Of a stretch of DNA of 38,938 nt, positions 32,853-38,938 are shown piece after piece. The stretch spans positions 1-38,938 of the forward strand of contig CAZLTJ010000011.1 in the NCBI GenBank assembly GCA_964562425.1, read 5' to 3'. The translations under genes and the position numbers were made by a program. The notes beneath the pieces were generated by a model. It made no database searches. It was not told the DNA's origin and worked only from the letters and a program-made list of their open reading frames with translations. This DNA comes from JAUWMV01 sp964562425 (GTDB lineage: Bacteria; UBP14; UBA6098; B30-G16). How positions within the stretch are numbered: position 1 is the stretch's first letter; every line of letters begins with the position of its first letter.

Positions 32853-34425
32853 AAAGATTCTTCGGAAGTATATTCCCGATGAATCGGTGGATTTGATTTA
32901 TCTCGACCCGCCTTTCAATTCAAAGCGGGCGTATGCTGTCTTTTTCAAGGACAAGCAAGGTGGTGAATCTAAGGCACAGATTCAAGCATTTGAGGATACA
33001 TGGAGTTGGAATGAAGATGTTGATGAAGAATTCGGTGTGATGATGATTCATCCCGATTACCCGACGGAATTGAAAGATATGTTGAAAGCTTTCAAGGATT
33101 TCATGGGTAAGAATAATTTAATGGCATATCTCACAATGATGGCGGTTCGACTTGTGGAATTGCGCAGAGTTCTTAAGGACACTGGAAGTATTTATCTTCA
33201 TTGCGACCCGACAGCGAGCCATTATTTGAAAATTGTGATGGATCAGATTTTTGGGACAAATTATTTCAGGAATGAAATTCTTTGGAAGAGAAGCACACCA
33301 AGAGCAAATACTACTCGCAAGTTTCCTGTAGCATGTGACACGATACTGTTTTATTCCAAGTCACAAAATAATATTTGGAATAATGTTTATGGTGAATATA
33401 GACTAGAATACATTGAAAAGTATTACAGCTACATTGATGAAACGGAACGCTATTTTCAGCCAACAAGTTTACTAGGTCATCAAGGTATAAATCCTGTATA
33501 TGAGTGGAAAGGATTACTAAAACCATGGAGATATCCAAAACACAGACTTGAAGAACTTGAAAGGGAAGGGAAGATTTATTTCCCACCCAAAGGCAAAATA
33601 CCTAGACTGAAAAGGTATCTTGATAAACAGAAAGGGAAAACTATCCAATCACTATGGGATGATATTCCACCAGTAAACTCGCAAGCACAAGAGCGCCTCG
33701 GATATCCAACTCAAAAACCCCTCGCATTGCTTGAGCGAATAATCCAAACCTCATCAAACGAAGGCGATGTTATTATGGATCCATTCTGTGGTTGCGGAAC
33801 TGCAATCGCCGCCGCAGAAAAACTTGGTCGGCAATGGATTGGAATAGATATTACTCATCTTGCTGTGGCTTTAATGAAAAAACGCTTGAGTGATAATTTC
33901 CATCTCATTCCTTACGAAAGCTACGATGTAATTGGTGAACCCGAATCAGTCGCCGCTGCAAGAGAACTTGCCGAACATTCAAAATCGCAGTTTGAGTTCT
34001 GGGCTGTTTCTCTTGTTGTCGGTCAGCCATTCAAAAGCAAAGGTGGCGGCGATTCCGGTATCGATGGGCTTCTATATTTCAAAGACTATGAAGGGGATTA
34101 TCACCGAATAATAATCGAAGTAAAAGGCGGTGGATACACACCCACAATGGTAAAAGGTCTTAAATCCACAATGGACAGAGAAAATGAACCGATGGGAATT
34201 CTTATTGCACTCAAGCCACCCACCAAAGGAATGCTTTCTTATGCTGCGTCGCTTGGAACATGGCAAATGCCGGGAAGTTTGAGAAAATATCCCGTGCTCC
34301 AGTTTTTAACAATAGAAGATTACTTCAAAGGCATCCGACCAGATCTACCTGATACTTCGATAACCTTGAAAAAAGCCACACGCGAAATCCGCGAATCCGA
34401 AAAACCACAAAAACTCGATTTATAG
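32812..34425 (+). CDS. DNA methyltransferase (beta class) fused to a PD-(D/E)xK nuclease-like domain
   Basis: This is a 537-residue protein. Motif IV DLIYLDPPF is at about residues 28-36, and motif I DPFCGCGTAIAAAEKLG with IGIDIT is at about 322-345. The order IV-then-I marks the beta class of amino (N6-adenine or N4-cytosine) methyltransferases. Residues about 393-500 hold GGGDSGIDGLLYF (Asp418) and IIEVKGGG (Glu436, Lys438), the pattern of a restriction-type nuclease core. One chain may therefore both modify and cut, or the end domain may only bind. No separate specificity or restriction gene is present. It follows the DUF559 gene by 73 bases behind an R1-type leader with a GGGGGA ribosome site. 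Confidence 0.85.
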   Translation: MTNYTNTLYYGDNLKILRKYIPDESVDLIYLDPPFNSKRAYAVFFKDKQGGESKAQIQAFEDTWSWNEDVDEEFGVMMIHPDYPTELKDMLKAFKDFMGKNNLMAYLTMMAVRLVELRRVLKDTGSIYLHCDPTASHYLKIVMDQIFGTNYFRNEILWKRSTPRANTTRKFPVACDTILFYSKSQNNIWNNVYGEYRLEYIEKYYSYIDETERYFQPTSLLGHQGINPVYEWKGLLKPWRYPKHRLEELEREGKIYFPPKGKIPRLKRYLDKQKGKTIQSLWDDIPPVNSQAQERLGYPTQKPLALLERIIQTSSNEGDVIMDPFCGCGTAIAAAEKLGRQWIGIDITHLAVALMKKRLSDNFHLIPYESYDVIGEPESVAAARELAEHSKSQFEFWAVSLVVGQPFKSKGGGDSGIDGLLYFKDYEGDYHRIIIEVKGGGYTPTMVKGLKSTMDRENEPMGILIALKPPTKGMLSYAASLGTWQMPGSLRKYPVLQFLTIEDYFKGIRPDLPDTSITLKKATREIRESEKPQKLDL

Positions 34426-34612
34426 CTCTCATTTCACAAACCGCCCTCTTTCTCGCAAAACGTATCTCGCACCACAGGAACGGAAACCAATGATATAGAA
34501 AAATTTATTTCTCACTATCACCGGAATAATTATATATACTTTCATTAAAAATTTGCTTTCTTTTTCCGGATATCAAATTCTAATATTAGAGTAAACTTTA
34601 AGGATTTTTAGC

Positions 34613-35461
34613 ATGAATGATCAAAGCCCAAAAGAACATAATAAACGTCCTGTAGCAATGATAACAGGGGCTTCAAGCGGAATTGGCGCCGAGTTTGCTC
34701 GTCGATTGGCTGAGAAAGGATATGATTTAATACTCGTTGCGAGAAGAGAAGCGCTTCTAAGAGAACTATGCAATGAATTAAAGAACCTTTACAACATAAG
34801 TGCTGAATATATTGTTGCAGAGCTAACAGATCCTGATGATGTGAATGAAATCGAGGAGAGACTTAAAAAATGTGAAAACTTACAGATTTTAATTAACAAC
34901 GCAGGATTCGGTCTTAGGGGAGCGTTTCATGAGGTCGGTTTGGATATACAAACAAGTATGCTCAATGTTCACTGTTTGGTTCCCCTTCGGTTGACACATA
35001 TTGCGCTTAATAAAATGTTGAAACGCAATAAAGGCTCGATAATAAATGTGTCCTCGACTGCTGCATTTTTAGTAAGTCCTGGAAGTGTAATTTATTGTGC
35101 AACAAAGAGTTTCATAAACTCATTTACGGAATCACTTTACCTATTCCTATATGATACAAATATAAAAGTTCAAGCATTATGTCCTGGGTTTACGCTTACA
35201 GATTTCCACACAAAATTGGGTATCGATCCAAGAACTATGAACGTTCATTGGATGTCGAGCAAGGATGTTGTCAAGAATTCCTTAAAATGTCTTGAAAAAG
35301 GAAAGATGATATGTATTCCGGGGTTCAGAAACAAATTGATGTGTTTCGTAGTGAAAATTTTCCCTCGAAGAATTCTCTATTGGATTATTATCAAGCATAA
35401 TAAGAGAAGAAATAAAAGTAATAAATATTCTCGACCTAAAAAAATATCACCCTCGATTTAG
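34613..35461 (+). CDS. Short-chain dehydrogenase/reductase (SDR), DltE-like
   Basis: This 282-residue Rossmann protein has the classical SDR marks: TGASSGIG (about residue 18) for the dinucleotide, ILINNAGFG (about 92), the catalytic Ser in INVSSTAA (about 147), and YCATK with Tyr161 and Lys165. An Arg in VARREALLR suggests NADP(H) preference. It has a basic C-terminal tail (KHNKRRNKSNK) that may touch the membrane. The substrate cannot be read. AAGGA lies upstream of the ATG. It stands alone, with 187 bases without a gene before it and the relic region after. Confidence 0.85.
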   Translation: MNDQSPKEHNKRPVAMITGASSGIGAEFARRLAEKGYDLILVARREALLRELCNELKNLYNISAEYIVAELTDPDDVNEIEERLKKCENLQILINNAGFGLRGAFHEVGLDIQTSMLNVHCLVPLRLTHIALNKMLKRNKGSIINVSSTAAFLVSPGSVIYCATKSFINSFTESLYLFLYDTNIKVQALCPGFTLTDFHTKLGIDPRTMNVHWMSSKDVVKNSLKCLEKGKMICIPGFRNKLMCFVVKIFPRRILYWIIIKHNKRRNKSNKYSRPKKISPSI

Positions 35462-35537
35462 GAAATTTCATTCATTTTAACTTGATTATAGATCATATAA
35501 TAATAATATTTTACAGTTATCGTAATGGAGAAGATTA

Positions 35538-35748
35538 ATGCGAAGAGTGTATTTAATATTTTTGATTAAACGCTCAAATATACAATTGCGAACTATTAGT
35601 TTAAAATTTCATGGGCTTTTCCGTACCGAATAATCTTTATGGTTTTTCTACGCCGAATAGTTTATATTATATTCCAATAGAGATAACCGTAGGTAAAGGA
35701 TATTGGATATTTGTTACGGTCAGTTGCGGATTAAGGTTTAGAGTTTAA
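35538..35748 (+). pseudogene. Relic of a small secreted-protein gene, frameshifted
   Basis: GGAG then ATG at 35538 starts MRRVYLIFLIKRSNIQLRTI, which looks like the start of a signal peptide but soon stops. In another frame 35611-35748 reads MGFSVPNNLYGFSTPNSLYY, then IPIEITVGKGYWIFVTVSCG and a TAA. 'LYGF...pGkGYWifv' is a pattern seen in beta-rich surface proteins of related candidate phyla. A frameshift and loss of the central part would explain both pieces. The other bases of the 335-base gap (35462-35796) show nothing recognisable. Confidence 0.35.
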
Positions 35749-35796
35749 AGAATCGATGTTTATTAAACATATTATTGATACAATAAAGGAGAGGAA

Positions 35797-36099
35797 ATGC
35801 TTGAATTATTGTTTATGGCACAACAGGGAAGTGGACAGGAAAAGGGAAATTCACTATTGGGTTTTTTACCGTTTATTGCTTTGATTGTCGTTTTTTACTT
35901 TTTTCTCATTAGGCCTCAGATGAAAAGACAAAAGGATACTCAAAATATGCTTCAAGCATTGCGGAAAGGCGATAGAGTGACAACAACTGGTGGTATTATT
36001 GGAACTGTTGTTGGTCTCGATGATGAGAAAGTCGTTATTAAAGTCGTTGATGGAACGAAACTTGAGATTCTAAAAGGATTTATTTCGCAGAAAATGTAA
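35797..36099 (+). CDS. yajC: Preprotein translocase subunit YajC
   Basis: This 100-residue protein has one membrane span (LLGFLPFIALIVVFYFFLI) followed by the YajC signature RPQMKRQKDTQNMLQALRKG and DRVTTTGGIIGTV. YajC associates with SecDF at the Sec channel in the inner membrane. GGAGAGG precedes the ATG. It begins a tight plus-strand run: def starts 6 bases after its stop. No secD or secF is present, although yajC often lies next to them. Confidence 0.94.
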   Translation: MLELLFMAQQGSGQEKGNSLLGFLPFIALIVVFYFFLIRPQMKRQKDTQNMLQALRKGDRVTTTGGIIGTVVGLDDEKVVIKVVDGTKLEILKGFISQKM

Positions 36100-36105
36100 T
36101 AAAAA

Positions 36106-36645
36106 ATGTTCGATTTAGATTTCAAATATTATCCCGATCCACTACTTAGAAGAAAAGCAGAACCAGTTGAATTAGTTGATGGAAAACCACCATCAGAAAT
36201 TATAGGACTTATAGAACAAATGAAACATGTCTGTGTAAAGGAGGATGGGATAGGGTTAGCAGCACATCAACTTGGTGTAGTTTTACCTGTTATTATTACT
36301 GCTTTTAAGAATGGTAGAGATAAATACGATATGGTTGGTGTTGTTAATCCTAAAGTCTTGAAGGCAAGTGGTGATCTTGCGATGTATGAAGAAGGTTGTC
36401 TTTCATTTCCTGAGCTATATATTCCTATTCCTCGTGCTTCAGAGCTTTTAGTTGAAGGTTGGTTCGATGATTCAGAGAAATTTGAGCAAAGAAAAATAAA
36501 AGGCTTTGAGTCGAGAATATTTCTTCATGAAACGGATCATAAAGATGGGATACTTATTATCGATCGTACTGATGAGAAGACTAGATTCAGGATAAAAAAG
36601 GATCTTAAGAGAATTGCGCAAAAATTTTGTAAACTAAGTTTGTAA
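36106..36645 (+). CDS. def: Peptide deformylase
   Basis: This 179-residue enzyme removes formyl groups from new protein N-termini. All three motifs are present: GIGLAAHQLG (His in place of the common Pro), EEGCLSFP with metal ligand Cys98, and HETDH with ligands His141 and His145 and the catalytic Glu142. The length is normal for bacterial Def. No formyltransferase gene (fmt), often adjacent, is seen. It lies 6 bases after yajC without its own strong ribosome site, so translation is probably coupled. Confidence 0.94.
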   Translation: MFDLDFKYYPDPLLRRKAEPVELVDGKPPSEIIGLIEQMKHVCVKEDGIGLAAHQLGVVLPVIITAFKNGRDKYDMVGVVNPKVLKASGDLAMYEEGCLSFPELYIPIPRASELLVEGWFDDSEKFEQRKIKGFESRIFLHETDHKDGILIIDRTDEKTRFRIKKDLKRIAQKFCKLSL

Positions 36646-36666
36646 TAACTTAAAATGGAGGCTATA

Positions 36667-36981
36667 ATGCGTGTAATGGTTTTGATAATGTTTCTAATCG
36701 TTATTGTTTATGGAGTAATATTTTATAGCCTGAATTACGGTATTTTTGTGGATACGATATTTACTGGTTGGGGAAAATACGAAAATGTATCCGTTTTTTG
36801 GATAGCTTTTTTTGCATTTATTCTTGGGGTGCTTTGGGCATTAATTGTTTACATTATCCAAGAATCCAGACTGCGAATACGTATTTCAAAATTGAAATCT
36901 AAATTAAAAAAGCTTAACATAGAACTTGATAATCTGAGGACAATGCCGCTTTCAGATATTGGATTGGAGGATAAAAAATGA
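36667..36981 (+). CDS. lapA: LapA-domain membrane protein
   Basis: This 104-residue protein has two membrane spans (about residues 2-20 and 38-60) and a charged coiled coil (IQESRLRIRISKLKSKLKKL), the LapA/DUF1049 layout. LapA works with LapB in lipopolysaccharide assembly control. An upstream ATG at 36655 is in frame, but it is part of the ribosome site itself (ATGGAGG). The start at 36667 has GGAGG five bases upstream and is preferred. Its stop overlaps lapB by four bases (ATGA). Confidence 0.82.
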   Translation: MRVMVLIMFLIVIVYGVIFYSLNYGIFVDTIFTGWGKYENVSVFWIAFFAFILGVLWALIVYIIQESRLRIRISKLKSKLKKLNIELDNLRTMPLSDIGLEDKK

Positions 36982-38093
36982 TTAGTGAAAATATCTGGAT
37001 TGTGATAAGTATTTTCGTTGTTATGGCGTTGTTAGCCGCATACACAATAAACCGAATTCAATCAAAAAAAAGAAAAGGGAATGAAACATTTCTTAAGGGA
37101 CTTTTAGCATTAATAGAAAGCGATCTTGACAATGCATTAAGATATTTACATACTACGGCATTGAACGATACGCAGAATATTACGGCTTTCATTCTTGTTG
37201 GTGATATTTTAAGACAAAAAGGTCAAACAAAAAAAGCTATCGGCGTTCATCTACCATTGTTAAGTAGGTCGGATCTCAGTAAAATAAGAAGAATAAGAAT
37301 TCTCAAATCACTTGCCCTCGATTTCTATAAAGAGAATACATATTCAAGGGCTAGAGAATACATAGAAAAGGCTATTGAGGGAAAGCCTGATAATTGGTCG
37401 TATAGTATGTTGCTTAATATTCTTGAAAAAGAGAAAGATTGGAAAACAGCTATATCCATTCTTTCTAAAACAAAAACTGACAATAGCGAAAAACTTTTGG
37501 CTATTTATAATGTGGAACTGGGTAAATCTTATGCTGAAAAGGAGAATTATAATAAAGCTTTGGGGTGTTTTAAGGTGGCACTTAAGCATCAAGATGACTT
37601 TATACCAGCAATGCTTAGTATGGGCGATTCTTATTTGGCTATTGGGAAGCATTCAGAGGCGATAGAATGGTGGATTAATTTAATAGAAAAATATCCAGAA
37701 AAAGGATATCTGGTTTCAAACAGAATAGAAACGGCATATTATAATCTAGGGGAATTTGATAAGGTTCGAGATACTTATGAGAAGCTTTTAAAAAGGTATC
37801 GTAATGCGGAATATTTAAGAATTTCTCTTTCTTCAATATATGAAAAAATGGGAGAATTAGAAAAAGCACTTGAAATTTTAAACGAAGCACCGGAAAAAAC
37901 TGACAAAATATATCTTGCTACTGCTAAATTAGAATTTCTTCTAAATAATATTGATGCTGCAACAACCGATTTGGATTTATTCATTCAAAATTATTATAAG
38001 AAGATATACAAATGCTCCGAATGCGGATATGAAATTAAGGAACCTTTATCTCTTTGTCCAAACTGTGGAGAAATTGATACTTTTGACCTGTGA
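36978..38093 (+). CDS. lapB: LapB-like TPR protein with C-terminal rubredoxin-type metal site
   Basis: This 371-residue protein has an N-terminal membrane anchor (about residues 5-23) and then about eight tetratricopeptide repeats, such as YAEKENYNKALGCFKVALKH. The C-terminal metal knuckle KCSECGYEIKEPLSLCPNCG has Cys 346, 349, 360 and 363. This order is that of LapB (YciM), which in E. coli links LpxC to FtsH and so sets lipid A output. An LpxC-FabZ gene lies 25 kb upstream in the same window. It overlaps lapA and the next gene by four bases each. Confidence 0.87.
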   Translation: MISENIWIVISIFVVMALLAAYTINRIQSKKRKGNETFLKGLLALIESDLDNALRYLHTTALNDTQNITAFILVGDILRQKGQTKKAIGVHLPLLSRSDLSKIRRIRILKSLALDFYKENTYSRAREYIEKAIEGKPDNWSYSMLLNILEKEKDWKTAISILSKTKTDNSEKLLAIYNVELGKSYAEKENYNKALGCFKVALKHQDDFIPAMLSMGDSYLAIGKHSEAIEWWINLIEKYPEKGYLVSNRIETAYYNLGEFDKVRDTYEKLLKRYRNAEYLRISLSSIYEKMGELEKALEILNEAPEKTDKIYLATAKLEFLLNNIDAATTDLDLFIQNYYKKIYKCSECGYEIKEPLSLCPNCGEIDTFDL

Positions 38094-38845
38094 TAAGAAT
38101 ATTTATAATAAATTTAATTTGTTTGGCAATTGTAATTATACAAGCCCAAGAAAATTACTCTTTGTATTGGAAGAATAAAAAGTATTCATCGGATTTGACA
38201 TCAATTATGAGAAATACTGAAAGAGGTGATGAAACTCTGGGGAATTTGCTTGGTTTAGAATCGCGTTTTTCTCATTTTGAAATGGGTAGGTTTAATTTAT
38301 CTAAAAATGATTACTCAAGAGCTCTTGTTGAATTCCACAAGTCTAAAAACGACGATTTGTGTAAATTATTTCTTGCTATAACTTTTTCAAGTATGAATGA
38401 AAAAGATTCTGTTTCATACTGGATTGAAAAAGTTCGTGAAACAGATCTTTCGCATTATAAGACCTTTATGAATAGAAAAAGGACTAATGAGGATCTAAAA
38501 TACCTTTTAAGAAAATATCCATATTTTTCTAATTTTATCTTAACTTCCGCATCAAAGAAATCAGAACCGAGCACTGAAACAAAACTACCAAAAAAATCAT
38601 ATAAACCAATCAATAGGAGATATTATACTATACAATTTGGTGCTTTTATAGATAGTTTAAGAGCTGTTTCACTTGCAAAAATACTTGAAAGTAGTGATAT
38701 AACTCCTTATATTAAAAAGTATTACAAAGATGGAAATATACTTTTTAAGGTTCGGTGGGGTCATTTTAATAGTAGAGAGGAAGCTAAAAAAAATTCCATA
38801 AAAATTTCGGATGATTTCGTATTCATAATTATTGAGGAGGAATAA
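38090..38845 (+). CDS. Secreted SPOR-domain protein
   Basis: This 251-residue protein has a signal peptide (about residues 1-19, ending IIQAQ) and a helical middle with repeat-like hairpins (FNLSKNDYSRALVEFHKS). The C-terminal SPOR domain is at about 176-248 (RYYTIQFGAFIDSLRAVSLA, then FKVRWGHFNSREEAKK). SPOR domains bind denuded peptidoglycan, often at division sites. The start is GTG (38090-38092) inside the lapB stop (GTGA overlap), so it is translationally coupled. Its exact role is unknown. Confidence 0.8.
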   Translation: MIRIFIINLICLAIVIIQAQENYSLYWKNKKYSSDLTSIMRNTERGDETLGNLLGLESRFSHFEMGRFNLSKNDYSRALVEFHKSKNDDLCKLFLAITFSSMNEKDSVSYWIEKVRETDLSHYKTFMNRKRTNEDLKYLLRKYPYFSNFILTSASKKSEPSTETKLPKKSYKPINRRYYTIQFGAFIDSLRAVSLAKILESSDITPYIKKYYKDGNILFKVRWGHFNSREEAKKNSIKISDDFVFIIIEEE

Positions 38846-38847
38846 TC

Positions 38848-38938
38848 CTGAAATATATATATTTCACTACTACCTATGCTTTTTTGAGTTTCCTTTTATT
38901 AACTGGTTGCAGCAATAATGAGAAAGAATATTCTAAAC
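38848..38938 (+). CDS. Lipoprotein, N-terminal part only, probable CTG start
   Basis: The frame runs off the window end. GAGGAGG at 38834-38840 is followed 7 bases later by CTG at 38848, then KYIYFTTTYAFLSFLLLTGC and SNNEKEYSK. LTGC is a lipobox, with the lipid-modified Cys at position 21. No ATG, GTG or TTG lies in this frame near the ribosome site. So either CTG is the start or the assembly has an error. The rest is unknown, so no function is given. Confidence 0.6.
   Translation, partial: MKYIYFTTTYAFLSFLLLTGCSNNEKEYSK

Noticed and set aside
1..38938. CRISPR arrays, tRNA or rRNA genes, complete insertion sequences
   Set aside because: No regularly spaced direct repeats, no cloverleaf with CCA-type ends and no transposase were seen on reading both strands by eye; a covariance-model scan could still find a small RNA.

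Overview
The window is AT-rich, tightly packed bacterial DNA using the standard code (TAA, TAG and TGA all end intact genes). It suggests an anaerobic Gram-negative bacterium of the FCB superphylum, most likely one of its candidate phyla (Cloacimonadota-, WOR-3- or Zixibacteria-like). The reasons are a fused LpxC-FabZ, secreted proteins with type IX secretion C-terminal tails (type A 'YPNPFN' and the gliding-motility-associated type B), C10 proteases, an outer-membrane beta-barrel relic, and LapA/LapB. The phylum is inference; no rRNA or tRNA gene was seen.

Layout. (1) 1-10757, plus strand: the end of a molybdopterin oxidoreductase gene, a four-cluster HycB-like ferredoxin, the core of a group 4 membrane-bound [NiFe]-hydrogenase (NuoH-, NuoB-, NuoC- and NuoD-like), a NuoL-like subunit, an MbhD/MbhE fusion, MrpB to MrpG, and a NuoI/HycF-like ferredoxin. 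Together they look like a formate-hydrogenlyase-type complex joined to a Mrp Na+/H+ antiporter, with the layout idea of the archaeal fdh-mfh-mnh clusters. (2) 10982-12812, plus: lpxC-fabZ and a small cysteine-rich protein, ended by a palindrome. (3) 12911-17741, minus: class I fumarase beta subunit, hdrC, hdrB, a transglutaminase-like protein with Ser in place of the nucleophilic Cys, and tldD. (4) 18132-23234: two convergent C10 cysteine proteases with sorting tails, with a broken outer-membrane gene between them. (5) 23235-26631: a decay and repeat region with a trypsin-like protease, three dispersed repeat families (called R1, R2 and R3 here), a dead tyrosine recombinase, a recombination-site-like hairpin and a nitronate monooxygenase. 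(6) 26632-32204: a giant FG-GAP surface protein, an acyl-carrier-like protein lacking the carrier Ser, and a probable outer-membrane protein. (7) 32226-34425: a DUF559 endonuclease and a DNA methyltransferase-nuclease fusion, both behind R1 leaders. (8) 34613-38938: a short-chain dehydrogenase, a gene relic, then yajC-def-lapA-lapB-SPOR protein-lipoprotein, an envelope and protein-maturation operon.

How the parts fit. The hydrogenase/Mrp block would couple a low-potential oxidation (formate is the best guess) to H2 release and ion pumping. fumarase beta/HdrCB points to anaerobic central metabolism. LpxC-FabZ and LapAB concern lipopolysaccharide supply. The most unusual stretch is the mosaic at 23.2-26.6 kb with matching repeats at 31.0 and 32.2-32.9 kb. 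It shows recombination activity and a repeat whose edge resembles the start of the methyltransferase gene.
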